This document shows positions 45,851 through 57,692 of a DNA stretch of 64,000 bases, piece after piece. Origin of the DNA: Bacillus safensis (GTDB taxonomy: Bacteria > Bacillota > Bacilli > Bacillales > Bacillaceae). Location: contig BSBG01000010.1 in NCBI GenBank assembly GCA_030159235.1, positions 257 to 64,256 of the forward strand, written 5' to 3'. Made by a program: the position numbers and the translations under genes. Position 1 is the first letter of the stretch, and every line of letters begins with the position of its first letter. The notes under the pieces were generated by a model, which saw only the letters and a list, made by a program, of their open reading frames with translations, did no database searches and was not told the DNA's origin.

Positions 45851-46810
45851 CTATTTAAAAATCCTGAACCATCCTTTATGCTTAAACCACAAAAGCATAC
45901 CTGTGACGAGCAGACCCATGAAAATCAGCACGCCAAAATAGCCGTATTTCCAGTGTAATTCAGGCATGTTATCAAAGTTCATTCCGTACACCCCAACAAT
46001 AAAGGTCAATGGAATAAAAATCGTCGACACAATGGTCAATGTCATCATGATCGCATTCATCCGGTTGGAATTCAGCGTCTGATAGCTGTCTCGTAAATCG
46101 GCTGTCATATCACGGTTCGACTCAACAATCTCTGTTAGTTTCAAAAGATGATCATAAATATCATTAAAATACGCTTGGCGGTTTGTATCGCTTTTCATTG
46201 TGTTTGTGTTCACAATACGATATAAAAGGTCCCTCATCGGGATAATCGTTCTTCGCAGCTTGAGCAAATCGGATCGGATTCCGAATACTTCGTTCATCAA
46301 CGTGCCATACGTTTTATGACCTTCTTCATCTTCAATTTCATTCAGCCTGTCCTCTATTTGATAAATAATAGGGAAATAATCATCAACAAGCTGATCAATC
46401 AGCATGTAGGCAATATGCTCAGGTCCGCTGTTTCTATCTTTTTCAGATCCTTTAAGCTTTCGAATGACATGTTCAATGTATGGCGCTTCCTTCAAATGAA
46501 AGGTCACGATATAGTTTTCACCAACAAACAGATCGACTTCTTCAGATCGAAGCGTTTTTTGATTAAGGGCATGCAGCACGAAAAATAAATACCCTTCATA
46601 AAAATCAAGCTTCGGCCGCTGTAAATAATGGAAGCAATCTTCAATCGCAAGCGGATGGAACTGAAAATATTCCTTTAAAAGCGCTGCTTCCTTTTCCGTT
46701 GGCGCATGAAAATCAATCCAATACCAGGCGATATCGGGGCTTGAAAGCTGCTGCAATGTTGCATGTTCAATCAAGTCACCGTTTTTTGTCACTGCAAGTT
46801 TTCTCAGCAT
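45851..46810 (-). CDS. yfjQ: CorA-family Mg2+ transporter YfjQ
   Basis: Protein of 319 aa. A long cytoplasmic alpha/beta domain is followed by two C-terminal helices, with the channel signature YGMNFDNMPEL (GMN at residues 276-278) at the end of the first. The basic C-terminus reads KHKGWFRIFK. It transports Mg2+, possibly also Co2+ or Ni2+. ATG at 46810 has GGAGGG about 7 bases upstream and gives the B. subtilis YfjQ length; the GTG at 46816 overlaps that site. Confidence 0.92.
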   Translation of the reverse strand: MLRKLAVTKNGDLIEHATLQQLSSPDIAWYWIDFHAPTEKEAALLKEYFQFHPLAIEDCFHYLQRPKLDFYEGYLFFVLHALNQKTLRSEEVDLFVGENYIVTFHLKEAPYIEHVIRKLKGSEKDRNSGPEHIAYMLIDQLVDDYFPIIYQIEDRLNEIEDEEGHKTYGTLMNEVFGIRSDLLKLRRTIIPMRDLLYRIVNTNTMKSDTNRQAYFNDIYDHLLKLTEIVESNRDMTADLRDSYQTLNSNRMNAIMMTLTIVSTIFIPLTFIVGVYGMNFDNMPELHWKYGYFGVLIFMGLLVTGMLLWFKHKGWFRIFK

Positions 46811-46875
46811 GTGCACCCCTCCAGACTTGCATTATATCATGAAGCAGTACAGGTGAACTTATACGTTTTCTCCAT

Positions 46876-46909
46876 AAAAAAGCCGATCTCAGAAATGAGA
46901 TCGGTTGAA
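46876..46909 (-). terminator. yvgO terminator
   Basis: Minus-strand CCGATCTC/GAGATCGG stem followed by CTTTTTT. Confidence 0.8.
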
Positions 46910-46942
46910 TGTGCGTGTATGATTGATGAATAAAACCGAGAA

Positions 46943-47455
46943 TTAAGGACGATGGAAAGTAACGAATTTATCTTGACGGTCAAACCAGCCTCTAAACGCC
47001 CAGTTATCCCAGCCGCCATCGCCGTTGTTTTTAAATGTACCGCTTTCAAATACCCAAATACCGTAAACAACATTTCCGAGATTCGCAGTAGCGAAAGTTT
47101 TGACGCCGTTAAAACGGTCTTCGTAGTTCTGGCTCAGGTTAAAGACCATGACATTATATCTGCCGCCAGCAGCGTAGAATGTGCTTTCCATCACGCTTTT
47201 AACGAATCCAGAACGGTTTGCATTGGCGTTTACTGCGTTTACAATTGCATTGGCAATTCCAAGAACATCAAAGTTTACGTTAACATTAGGACTAGCCGTC
47301 GTTCCTGCTTTACCTTCAGCAGCTTTGTTTAAGACAGTTTGCTGAAGTGTAGTAGAAACAGGTGCTGAAGTTTTTGGCTCAGCAGCGTCAGCGAATACTG
47401 GTAGGGTCGAAGAAACAGCAGTGGCAAGGGCAATAGAAAGAATGGTTTTTTTCAT
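46943..47455 (-). CDS. yvgO: Secreted YvgO-like protein
   Basis: Protein of 170 aa with a signal peptide (residues 1-24, ending VFADAA). The mature part aligns with YvgO: NVNFDVLGIANAIVNAV, then SGFVKSVMESTFYAAGGRYN and GDGGWDNWAFRGWFDRQDK. In B. subtilis YvgO is an exported stress protein, and a B. thuringiensis homologue has been reported as antifungal; neither proves the role here. ATG at 47455 with AAAGGAG was chosen over the longer frame to 47554. In B. subtilis yvgO lies elsewhere in the chromosome. Confidence 0.85.
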   Translation of the reverse strand: MKKTILSIALATAVSSTLPVFADAAEPKTSAPVSTTLQQTVLNKAAEGKAGTTASPNVNVNFDVLGIANAIVNAVNANANRSGFVKSVMESTFYAAGGRYNVMVFNLSQNYEDRFNGVKTFATANLGNVVYGIWVFESGTFKNNGDGGWDNWAFRGWFDRQDKFVTFHRP

Positions 47456-47886
47456 TGGTCGGATCTCCTTTGTTTTTAAATTTTGGGTCTTCTTTTTTGT
47501 AAAATGTGAAACTAGGTGAAGCCGGTTATCAATGAGGTAAATATGTTCCTGCAAGATATAATAAATGATTGCCTAATCCGCTAATTTCTTTGTTCACCTC
47601 CTTGATATGTCATAATTATACAAATGTTTTCAGGATGGAAGATATCACCCAGAGGTTCTATTTCTAATTTGAGGAAAATGATCCTAAAATATTGAAGACT
47701 TCTGTCGAACCTTAGCTGAATTCGACTAAAAACTTTCGTCTATCCAAAAGGAGAATGACCACAAATAAGGAAGATATAACTGATAAATTCTTGTACTCTT
47801 TATGTTTAAAAGTATTCAATATAGAGAATCATTCATGCAAAATGAAACAATCATATCTGCGTGTGTTGGCAGAAAGGAAGAGAAAT
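47456..47886. other. Intergenic region between yvgO and yfjP
   Basis: About 430 bp, AT-rich. A minus-strand TATAAT near 47611 could serve yvgO. An open frame extends upstream of yfjP from ATG 47755, but its AGGAG overlaps the start codon and homologues lack this extension. Confidence 0.5.
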
Positions 47887-48756
47887 ATGTGGGAAAAACA
47901 TCTGGTGGTAGACCCGCCGTATCATTTCGATCAAGTGCTCAGACGAATGTCGAGCGATCCATTAAAGGCGGTCGATTTGGATAAAAGAGAAATAAAAGTA
48001 CCGCTGAGGGTGGATCATAAGCCGTACATTGCGGTCGTTCAAGCAACAGGAACAAAAAAAGCGCCTTCGTTTCGGGTTCAAGCAAATGGCCCAGAGGAAC
48101 CCATCCATTCTGAAGTGAAACGGATATTTGGCATGGAGCATCAATTACGCGCCGTGCATGACCATTTTTCTCAAACGAATCTAGCGTCCATTTTTGAGCG
48201 GCATATTGGAACGCCGCTCATGCTCGATTTTCATTTATATCATTGTTTGATGAAATGCATCATTCATCAGCAGCTTAATCTTTCGTTTGCTTACGAGCTT
48301 ACAAAACGGTTTGTCCATACGTACGGCGAGCAGATAGAAGGCGTATGGTTTGATCCTTTACCAGAAACCATCGCATCACTTGAAGTGAAGGATTTGAGGC
48401 AGCTGCAATTTAGTCAGCGGAAAGCGGAATATGTCATCGATGTGTCGAAACGAATTGTGAGCGGCTCTCTTTGTTTAGACGAATTACATGATTTATCTGA
48501 TCTAGAGGTGGAAGAACGTCTTCTTCCAATTAGAGGCATTGGACCTTGGACGGTTCAAAATGTCCTCATGAATGGGCTTGGAAGATCGAATCTCTTTCCA
48601 GTGGCAGATATCGGGATTCAAAACGCAATCAAACGGCATTTTGATTTGCCTGAAAAGCCGACAAAAGAAGAGATGGAAGTGCTAAGTAAGGAATGGACCC
48701 CATATTTAAGCTACGCTTCTTTATATTTATGGAGAAGCATTGAGACAGATAAATAA
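47887..48756 (+). CDS. yfjP: AlkA-like DNA-3-methyladenine glycosylase YfjP
   Basis: Protein of 289 aa of the HhH-GPD superfamily. The helix-hairpin-helix and catalytic region read LLPIRGIGPWTVQNVLMNGLGR followed by FPVADIGIQNAIKRHF, which holds the catalytic Asp in VADIG. The N-terminal part is the AlkA-like beta domain. It removes alkylated bases from DNA. ATG at 47887 (MWEKHLVVDPPYHF) has GGAAGAG upstream and matches B. subtilis YfjP; no methyl-acceptor Ada domain is present. Confidence 0.88.
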   Translation: MWEKHLVVDPPYHFDQVLRRMSSDPLKAVDLDKREIKVPLRVDHKPYIAVVQATGTKKAPSFRVQANGPEEPIHSEVKRIFGMEHQLRAVHDHFSQTNLASIFERHIGTPLMLDFHLYHCLMKCIIHQQLNLSFAYELTKRFVHTYGEQIEGVWFDPLPETIASLEVKDLRQLQFSQRKAEYVIDVSKRIVSGSLCLDELHDLSDLEVEERLLPIRGIGPWTVQNVLMNGLGRSNLFPVADIGIQNAIKRHFDLPEKPTKEEMEVLSKEWTPYLSYASLYLWRSIETDK

Positions 48757-48858
48757 ATGAAAGGCATTTTCTCTCTTTGTACAAGTCGTGATATACTAAT
48801 GAGATGGAATAAAATGAAGACAACCTATCAAGGGTTCAAATAGAACGGAGAGAACAAA

Positions 48859-50244
48859 GTGAAAGAAAAACAGCAAGGTGCCCTTTTGCAAAAGGGACAG
48901 CAGTTCCCACTAACCATTAAACGCCTTGGCATTAATGGAGAAGGGGTCGGTTATTTTAAAAAGCAAGTGGTCTTTGTCCCAGGCGCGTTACCGGGTGAAG
49001 AAGTGGTGGTTGAAGCCACGAATGTCCAAGCAAAATTTTCAGAAGGTACGGTCAGGAAAGTACGAAAGCGCTCTGAGCATCGAGTCAAGCCGCCATGCCC
49101 AGTATACGAGCAGTGCGGCGGCTGTCAGCTTCAGCATTTGGCGTACGAGCAGCAGCTTAAGGAAAAACGTGATATTGTCATTCAATCGATGGAACGACAT
49201 ACGAAGCTATCGGTTGAAAAACTTGATATTAGGCCAACGATCGGCATGGAAGATCCATGGCACTACCGAAACAAAAGCCAGTTCCAAGTAGGGCGTTCTC
49301 ACAGCGGGGACATCATTGCAGGACTTTATGGACTTAATTCTCATAAGCTTGTACCGATCAAGGAATGTATCGTCCAGCATCCAAAAACGAACAAAACAAC
49401 GGGCGTTGTCCGCAAAATTTTAGAGAAATTCGGCGTATCGGTCTACAATGAACGGACAAGAAAAGGCGACGTACGCTCGATTGTTGTGCGTGTCGGCTTT
49501 GAAACAGGTGAAGTACAGGTCGTTCTTGTCACATCAAAACCTGAGTTTCCAAAGAAAAAAGAAATCGCCGAAGCCATTCAAAAACGACTGCCAGAAGTGA
49601 CATCCATTATGCACAATATCAATGGGGAAAAAACGTCAGTTATCTTCGGTCATAAGACATCTCACTTAGCTGGCAATATGGTCATCCAAGAATTTTTAGG
49701 AGACGTTTCCTTTGAACTAAGTGCACGTGCTTTCTTCCAATTGAATCCGAAGCAGACGCTAAAGCTTTACGACGAAGCGAAAAAAGCAGCCAAACTGACT
49801 GGAAAAGAAAAGGTTGTCGACGCATATTGCGGCGTTGGAACCATTGGGATGTGGCTCTCAGATGGCGCCAAAGAAGTAAGAGGAATGGATGTCATCAAAG
49901 AATCCATTGATGATGCCAAGAAAAATGCCAAAAAACACGGCATGAAAAACGCGACATATGTGACAGGAACAGCGGAACATTGGCTGCCAAAATGGGTCAA
50001 AGAAGGCTTCCGTCCTAATGTCATCGTCGTCGACCCGCCAAGAACAGGCTGTGAGCGCACTTTCTTAGACACCGTCAAACAAGTCAAACCAAAAAGCTTT
50101 GTCTACGTCTCTTGCAACCCATCCACACTAGCAAAAGACCTTGAGTACATGTCAAAAGACTACAAAATCGAATACATGCAGCCAGTCGATATGTTCCCGC
50201 ATACCGCGCATGTGGAGACAGTTGTATCAATGGTAAGAGTGTAA
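48859..50244 (+). CDS. yfjO: 23S rRNA (uracil-5-)-methyltransferase family protein YfjO
   Basis: Protein of 461 aa of the TrmA/RlmD family. An N-terminal TRAM domain (residues about 13-72) is followed by a 4Fe-4S site (Cys80, Cys86, Cys89 in [10 protein letters not shown], Cys170 in IKECIVQ). The SAM-binding region [12 protein letters not shown] and the catalytic Cys in [13 protein letters not shown] complete the fold. It methylates uridine C5 in RNA; B. subtilis has the paralogue YefA (RlmCD), and the target of YfjO is less certain. It begins with GTG after a CGGAGAG site. Confidence 0.88.
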   Translation: MKEKQQGALLQKGQQFPLTIKRLGINGEGVGYFKKQVVFVPGALPGEEVVVEATNVQAKFSEGTVRKVRKRSEHRVKPPCPVYEQCGGCQLQHLAYEQQLKEKRDIVIQSMERHTKLSVEKLDIRPTIGMEDPWHYRNKSQFQVGRSHSGDIIAGLYGLNSHKLVPIKECIVQHPKTNKTTGVVRKILEKFGVSVYNERTRKGDVRSIVVRVGFETGEVQVVLVTSKPEFPKKKEIAEAIQKRLPEVTSIMHNINGEKTSVIFGHKTSHLAGNMVIQEFLGDVSFELSARAFFQLNPKQTLKLYDEAKKAAKLTGKEKVVDAYCGVGTIGMWLSDGAKEVRGMDVIKESIDDAKKNAKKHGMKNATYVTGTAEHWLPKWVKEGFRPNVIVVDPPRTGCERTFLDTVKQVKPKSFVYVSCNPSTLAKDLEYMSKDYKIEYMQPVDMFPHTAHVETVVSMVRV

Positions 50245-50263
50245 AAAGTGAAGTGAATAAGAC

Positions 50264-50319
50264 TGTCCGTGATTTGAATACTGGTTCCTAACTGGTAGGA
50301 TGATCACGGATTTTTTTAT
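50264..50319 (+). terminator. yfjO terminator
   Basis: TCCGTGAT/ATCACGGA outer stem around a second internal hairpin (CTGGTTCC/GG-type), then seven T. Confidence 0.75.
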
Positions 50320-50349
50320 CAACTAATTCATGAAAAGAGGGGGAAAAGA

Positions 50350-50763
50350 ATGAATCAATTCGAGATTCTAACAAAATACATATCAATGCTTCAGGAGGAT
50401 CGTATCGGAGAATGGGTGATCGATCAGGAAAATGATGGAACAGCAGAACATCCGATCCAGATGCCCTTTGTGAATTACTCGGAAACGGTCCGTCACTTTA
50501 TCGAAGATGTCTATACCTTTGCAGAACATCATCAAGAAATGGAACTTACCCGCTACAGAGAAATCCTCTTAGAAAATGGCATTGAATGGGGAACGAACGA
50601 TATGGAGCATGTGGACATTTCAAATTTAAATGCGCAGTGTGTACTTGCTCTCATCATGGGGGCTTTGAGAGCTGAGCGATTTAGTGAGAGAGCCATATTC
50701 AATTTCTTTAAAAGTGGAGCGATCTTAAAATGGCTTGAAAGATTGAAAAACCTAGATGTATGA
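50350..50763 (+). CDS. DUF6508 family protein
   Basis: Cytoplasmic protein of 137 aa. The C-terminal motif ALIMGALRAERFSERAIFNF followed by FKSGAILKWLERLK matches the DUF6508 family, which has no known function. AGAGGGGGAA lies 5 bases upstream of ATG. Its stop lies in the loop of the terminator. Confidence 0.78.
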   Translation: MNQFEILTKYISMLQEDRIGEWVIDQENDGTAEHPIQMPFVNYSETVRHFIEDVYTFAEHHQEMELTRYREILLENGIEWGTNDMEHVDISNLNAQCVLALIMGALRAERFSERAIFNFFKSGAILKWLERLKNLDV

Positions 50764-50780
50764 AATCTAGGTTTTTTGTT
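50747..50780 (+). terminator. Terminator overlapping the DUF6508 stop codon
   Basis: AAAACCTAGAT/ATCTAGGTTTT stem; TGA stop (50761-50763) in the loop; T run follows. Confidence 0.85.
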
Positions 50781-50792
50781 TTTGATACGAGA

Positions 50793-51677
50793 TCACGAGC
50801 ATGTGAATTGCTCCGCTTCTTGACGAAATAGATCAAGCAGCAGCTGCTTGGTATTTTCCAGAGAGAGATGGGGGTCTTTATGAGTTAAGATTCCTATCGG
50901 GATAAAAGGGTCCTCCATTTCAATTGGAACTTTCACAAACTCGTCTGACAATGGGGTAGAGGAAAGGACGACTCCGACAGATGGAAATCCCTTTAGAAAT
51001 GATGGAATGGCTGAAATTTGGCTGACAGTATAAGTGAAGGGCTCCACATTTATTCTTGAAAGTTCCTTTTGTAACTTCATGTGATATAAACAACTTTCCC
51101 CGCCTATGATCAAAGGCTGTTCATAAAGGTCCTTGATGAATGAAATCGTTCCAATTTGATCTGCCTGCTGTTTTGCGATAATAAAAAACATTTCCTCTTT
51201 GTACAACTCCTCAAACGGAAGTGTGTTCATCACGGGTTCCCCTGCAATAGCAAAATCGATCTCCCCCTTGAGTAGCTGCTTGTGAAGGAAATCTGTATTA
51301 CCGATGATAAAGTGGCATGTGATATTCGGTTTTTGCTTTCTGAATGTTTGAAGGACGGAAGGAAGAATAGTGGCAGCAATTGGTTCTATGATGCCTATAT
51401 TCAAGGTTCCGATTTCTTCTTTTTGAAGTTTTTGTGATTGCTCTAATACAAAATGCCAATGGAGTATCAGCTGATCAATCTCTTTGGCAAACAATTGTCC
51501 TGAAGGGGTTAATTCAGCCTCCCATCCTCTTACAAACAATTGAAATCCTAACTCCTTTTCTAATCGTTTGATCTGATTCGTTATGGTTGACTGTGCATAA
51601 TTCAATTTTTGAGCGGCTTTTGAGAAGGTTCCTTCCTGAATCACGGCTTGAAAAGCTTTTAACTCTTTTAAGTCCAT
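50793..51677 (-). CDS. LysR-family transcriptional regulator
   Basis: Protein of 294 aa. The N-terminal helix-turn-helix reads MDLKELKAFQAVIQEGTFSK followed by AAQKLNYAQSTITNQIKRLE. The C-terminal effector domain has the periplasmic-binding fold (GTLNIGIIEPIAATILPSVL). The target is unknown. Its upstream region contains ATTC-N7-GAAT, and a second copy of this region lies before the tautomerase gene at 56683. That makes the tautomerase pair the best candidate target; B. subtilis yusT has a comparable arrangement. Confidence 0.88.
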   Translation of the reverse strand: MDLKELKAFQAVIQEGTFSKAAQKLNYAQSTITNQIKRLEKELGFQLFVRGWEAELTPSGQLFAKEIDQLILHWHFVLEQSQKLQKEEIGTLNIGIIEPIAATILPSVLQTFRKQKPNITCHFIIGNTDFLHKQLLKGEIDFAIAGEPVMNTLPFEELYKEEMFFIIAKQQADQIGTISFIKDLYEQPLIIGGESCLYHMKLQKELSRINVEPFTYTVSQISAIPSFLKGFPSVGVVLSSTPLSDEFVKVPIEMEDPFIPIGILTHKDPHLSLENTKQLLLDLFRQEAEQFTCS

Positions 51678-51742
51678 TTCTGATAATCTCCATTCGAATG
51701 ATGAATATTACTTTATATATTATTCAATTATACAAAATAAGT
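51669..51742. repeat. LysR-type promoter/operator region, copy 1
   Basis: 74 bp covering the LysR start codon and upstream DNA, with inverted half-sites ATTC-N7-GAAT at 51692-51706. It matches 56561-56634 in the same orientation with about six mismatches. Confidence 0.85.
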
Positions 51743-51795
51743 TCCCCTTCATCTTTATAAGTGCCTCGTTTCCTAATCGGGAGGAGGATATAGAG

Positions 51796-51840
51796 AAAAA
51801 AGGCAAAACCCTCCTTTTTCCAAGGTAATGGGTTTTGCCT
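51796..51840 (-). terminator. bgl operon terminator
   Basis: Minus-strand AGGCAAAACCC...GGGTTTTGCCT stem then T run. It is clearly related in sequence to the licT leader terminator at 56211-56258, including the GTATACGC motif beside it (51856-51863), but most of the RAT 5' arm is missing. Confidence 0.8.
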
Positions 51841-51890
51841 GATGTACTCATGTTGTATACGCTCACTCTAAACATTCTATCTTAATTTCT

Positions 51891-55260
<3,370 letters not shown>

Positions 55261-55278
55261 TTATTGAAATGATTAAAT

Positions 55279-55326
55279 AAAAAAACCTAAATTAAACACT
55301 CAATTGAGTTCGTTTAATTTAGGTTT
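55279..55326 (-). terminator. Conditional terminator upstream of bglP
   Basis: Minus-strand AAACCTAAATTAAAC/GTTTAATTTAGGTTT stem followed by seven T. Its 5' arm begins inside the RAT sequence, so binding of the antiterminator should block it. Confidence 0.85.
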
Positions 55327-55346
55327 TGCCCTAGTGGTGACAACCC
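55322..55346 (-). promoter_or_regulatory. RAT antiterminator site upstream of bglP
   Basis: Minus-strand GGGTTGTCACCACTAGGG then CAAAACC, the ribonucleic antiterminator pattern bound by BglG/LicT proteins. It directly follows the licT stop codon. Confidence 0.8.
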
Positions 55347-56200
55347 TAGATTTTATTTGTTTGATTTTTCAATATTCTTTCAATATGAATCGTTAAATAC
55401 ATCATTTCTTCGTTTGTTAAATTATACGTATATTTATTTTCAATAAATTTTTTTATTTTTTCTGAACAAAGGTAGGATTCAGGATACTTTGCTTTAATGA
55501 CCTCAAATAAATCATCATCATTTTGATTAATATAATGGTTACCTTTTACTAATCGCTGTGCAAAAAATTTCAAATGAGTGATAAACCGATAGTAATTTAG
55601 CGAATCTTCATCGAAATCAACCTTAAAATGGTACCTAATGACTGTTAGTATTTCTTGCATAACTTTTGTCATGTTTTGAACGTTGTTCATTTCTTCATTT
55701 AATTCAGCATTCACAAAATGAAGTGCTAAGAAACCAGCTTCATCCTCTGGCAGAATGACGCCAAATTTTTCACAAATCATATTTAACGCTTCTAAGCCAA
55801 TTTCATATTCTTCCCTATATAATTGTTTCGTTTCCCAGAGCAAACCATTTTTTATTGGTAAGTTGCTGTTATAACGTTCAATTGCAAAATGGATATGATC
55901 TGTTAAATGTAAATAAATGCTTTCATTTAATTTTTTGCCTAACTTCATCTTTGCATATGCGATGATTTTTTCGGATATTTCCATATAATCAATAGGCATA
56001 TCAGTGATAAAGGTTTTGAATTTATTTTTTATATCTTCGTTTTCCAAAGTGAAAATTTTATCAATTTGTTGTTGATTGATCTCATCACCTACACGTTTAT
56101 TAAAAGCAATTCCACGCCCAATGATGATAATTTCTTCTTTATCTTTTATTGAAACAATTGCATTATTGTTTAGGATTTTTTCAATTTTCACTTTGAACAC
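55346..56200 (-). CDS. licT: BglG/LicT-family transcriptional antiterminator
   Basis: Protein of 284 aa. The N-terminal co-antiterminator RNA-binding domain (residues 1-55, VKIEKILNNNAIVSIKDKEE) is followed by two PTS regulation domains. Regulatory histidines are in LHLTDHIHFAIERY (PRD1) and FLALHFVNAE, and in YLTIHIERIL (PRD2). It binds the RAT sites in its own leader and before bglP and lets transcription continue when beta-glucoside is being imported. It may be called LicT or BglG; assignment by family. Confidence 0.9.
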   Translation of the reverse strand: MFKVKIEKILNNNAIVSIKDKEEIIIIGRGIAFNKRVGDEINQQQIDKIFTLENEDIKNKFKTFITDMPIDYMEISEKIIAYAKMKLGKKLNESIYLHLTDHIHFAIERYNSNLPIKNGLLWETKQLYREEYEIGLEALNMICEKFGVILPEDEAGFLALHFVNAELNEEMNNVQNMTKVMQEILTVIRYHFKVDFDEDSLNYYRFITHLKFFAQRLVKGNHYINQNDDDLFEVIKAKYPESYLCSEKIKKFIENKYTYNLTNEEMMYLTIHIERILKNQTNKI

Positions 56201-56210
56201 CTCCGATAAT

Positions 56211-56258
56211 AAAAAAAAGGCAAAACCTTACCTTTTTCTAAGGTAGTCGGTTTTGCCT
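56211..56258 (-). terminator. Conditional terminator in the licT leader
   Basis: Minus-strand AGGCAAAACC...GGTTTTGCCT stem with long T tail, overlapping the RAT 3' arm. Confidence 0.85.
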
Positions 56259-56277
56259 GATTTAACAGTTACAACCC
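56249..56277 (-). promoter_or_regulatory. RAT antiterminator site in the licT leader
   Basis: 29 nt on the minus strand: GGGTTGTAACTGTTAAATCA followed by GGCAAAACC, very close to the licS/sacB-type RAT consensus. Confidence 0.88.
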
Positions 56278-56281
56278 GTTC

Positions 56282-56326
56282 TGTATACGCTTACTCAATC
56301 CTATCATAGGACTTATGAATTATCAA
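56282..56326 (-). promoter_or_regulatory. licT operon promoter with cre-like site
   Basis: Minus-strand TTGATA (56321-56326), 17-bp spacer, TAGGAT (56298-56303). AGTAAGCGTATACA (56282-56295) follows the -10 box and shares its last eleven bases with the citM cre site, suggesting CcpA control. Confidence 0.6.
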
Positions 56327-56560
56327 TATAGGCAATTAAAAATTTTTGTGTTTTTTGGGGGGGAAAATGACTCACAAAAAAACAAAGGCACACCCTGTAA
56401 AATTTTAATGAATTGAAAAGAAATAAATTCATACATCACTGCACAGAGAACAAGCAAAGGGTTCATGATACCGGAGTTTTTGAAAAACTGGGCGTCCGGC
56501 AAGAAAGTAAAAGTGCAGTGCAGGCAATAAAAAATTCAACTTTACATAATACTCCGCAGG
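56327..56560. other. Spacer between the bgl operon and the duplicated LysR-type promoter
   Basis: AT-rich DNA with a G7 run at 56360-56366. A plus-strand frame (56413-56646) crosses it and the promoter repeat, but it has no ribosome binding site and no recognisable domain. Confidence 0.5.
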
Positions 56561-56634
56561 TAAGTCTATTTCTAATAATCTCCATTCGAATTATGAATAC
56601 TATTTTATATATTATTCAATTATACAAAACAAGT
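56561..56634. repeat. LysR-type promoter/operator region, copy 2
   Basis: About 92% identical to 51669-51742. The half-sites ATTC-N7-GAAT (56584-56598) are kept, while the position of the LysR ATG is changed to ATA. It lies just upstream of the tautomerase gene. Confidence 0.85.
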
Positions 56635-56682
56635 ATTGCGACGTAGAATGAAGTAAGACAGAAAAAGGGAGATGACATTCAT

Positions 56683-57072
56683 ATGCCATTTGTAAGAGTC
56701 AGTTATATTGAAAATGAGTACGATAAAGAAAACTTAGCTTCTATTAGCCAAACGATCATGAAGGCTCTGATAAAAGAATTTCATGTTCCTGAAAAAGACT
56801 ACTTTCAGGTGTTCAGTTCACATAAGAAAGAAGAATTTTATTATGACCCCAATTATCTTCTTCGTCATGAGAGGGATCAGGGTCTCTTGTATATCCAGAT
56901 TACATGTGGTTCAGGAAGAACTCAGGAACAGAAGCAGTCTTTATATAAGGAAATAGCTGATCAGTTGTATGACCAACTCCATATACCGAAAGAAAATGTA
57001 TTTATTATGCTGGTTGAGACGGGCTTGGAGAATTGGTCCTTTGGAGAAGGACTTGCTCAGATGATCAAGTAA
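56683..57072 (+). CDS. Tautomerase-superfamily protein
   Basis: Protein of 129 aa. Pro2, which becomes the catalytic N-terminal proline after Met removal, is present (MPFVRVSYIENEYD). Two beta-alpha-beta units of the 4-oxalocrotonate tautomerase/MSAD-like fold follow (LLYIQITCGSGRTQEQKQSL; VFIMLVETGLENWSFGEG). The substrate is unknown. It forms an operon with the carboxymuconolactone decarboxylase-like gene and is probably controlled by the LysR protein through the copy-2 operator. Confidence 0.85.
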   Translation: MPFVRVSYIENEYDKENLASISQTIMKALIKEFHVPEKDYFQVFSSHKKEEFYYDPNYLLRHERDQGLLYIQITCGSGRTQEQKQSLYKEIADQLYDQLHIPKENVFIMLVETGLENWSFGEGLAQMIK

Positions 57073-57098
57073 CGGAATGAATGGAGGAGGAAATAGGT

Positions 57099-57422
57099 AT
57101 GCATGAACCAATTAAGCCAACTGTGAAATTAACCCTCGGAGATTTTGCTCCAGCATTTGTTGAGTACTCCGAAAAAGTTCTCTTTGGGGATTTGTGGCGA
57201 AGAGAAGAGCTTTCTCTAAGAGATCGAAGTATGATTACAGTCTCAGCCTTAGTAAGTACTGGCAGCCTGAATCAGCTAGAATACCATTTACATCTTGCAA
57301 AGGAAAATGGTCTAACGAAGAACGAATTGATTGAAGTCATCACACATCTTAGTTTTTATATCGGTTGGCCTAAAGCTGCTTCAGCACTAGAATCAGCTAA
57401 ACGTATTTTGGAGGACAAATAA
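57099..57422 (+). CDS. Carboxymuconolactone decarboxylase-family protein
   Basis: Protein of 107 aa, all-helical CMD/AhpD fold: ELSLRDRSMITVSALVSTGS, then LEYHLHLAKENGLTKNELIE and HLSFYIGWPKAASALESAKR. The AhpD-type Cys-x3-Cys pair is absent, so a thiol peroxidase role is unlikely. ATG at 57099 has AGGAGG about 9 bases upstream; ATG at 57081 overlaps that site. Likely acts with the tautomerase on an aromatic or lactone-type compound; this is inference from context. Confidence 0.83.
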   Translation: MHEPIKPTVKLTLGDFAPAFVEYSEKVLFGDLWRREELSLRDRSMITVSALVSTGSLNQLEYHLHLAKENGLTKNELIEVITHLSFYIGWPKAASALESAKRILEDK

Positions 57423-57439
57423 AGTCCATCAAACAACGT

Positions 57440-57459
57440 GCCCTATTTTAGATAGGGCT
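57440..57459 (+). other. Orphaned terminator hairpin, first copy of duplication
   Basis: GCCCTATTTTAGATAGGGCT, followed by CAGCGTG and no T run. Identical to 57636-57655. Confidence 0.85.
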
Positions 57460-57635
57460 CAGCGTGTAGACAAACCCTCGCATTCGTTGTCAGCTCTGCG
57501 CGCTGGTGCTCACGAATGTCAAATTCGTTCCGCTCCAGTGCTCGATCTTCCTAGACTTCAAAGGTTTTCTATCACGCTGAAAAGAAGACAAAGGGCTAAA
57601 ATAAAGATCATTTTAGCCCTTTGTCAACAATCTGA
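57460..57635 (+). repeat. Terminator-associated repeat, full-length copy B (176 bp)
   Basis: Left end CAGCGTGTAGACAAACC, internal inverted partner GGTTTTCTATCACGCTG (57563-57579), and a perfect 16-bp hairpin GACAAAGGGCTAAAAT (57587-57602) with its complement at 57610-57625. It is flanked by perfect 20-bp copies of the host terminator hairpin. Confidence 0.88.
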
Positions 57636-57660
57636 GCCCTATTTTAGATAGGGCTTTTTA
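57636..57660 (+). terminator. Terminator of the tautomerase operon (second hairpin copy)
   Basis: GCCCTATTTTAGATAGGGCT followed by five T; this copy keeps the T tract. Confidence 0.8.
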
Positions 57661-57692
57661 TATGCGAATCAATTGTATTTTAAATTCTTCTG

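Noticed and set aside
56413-56646. 77-codon frame, possibly a LysR remnant beside promoter copy 2
   Set aside because: Neither strand aligns with the LysR coding sequence beyond the first few codons, so only the promoter region appears to be duplicated.
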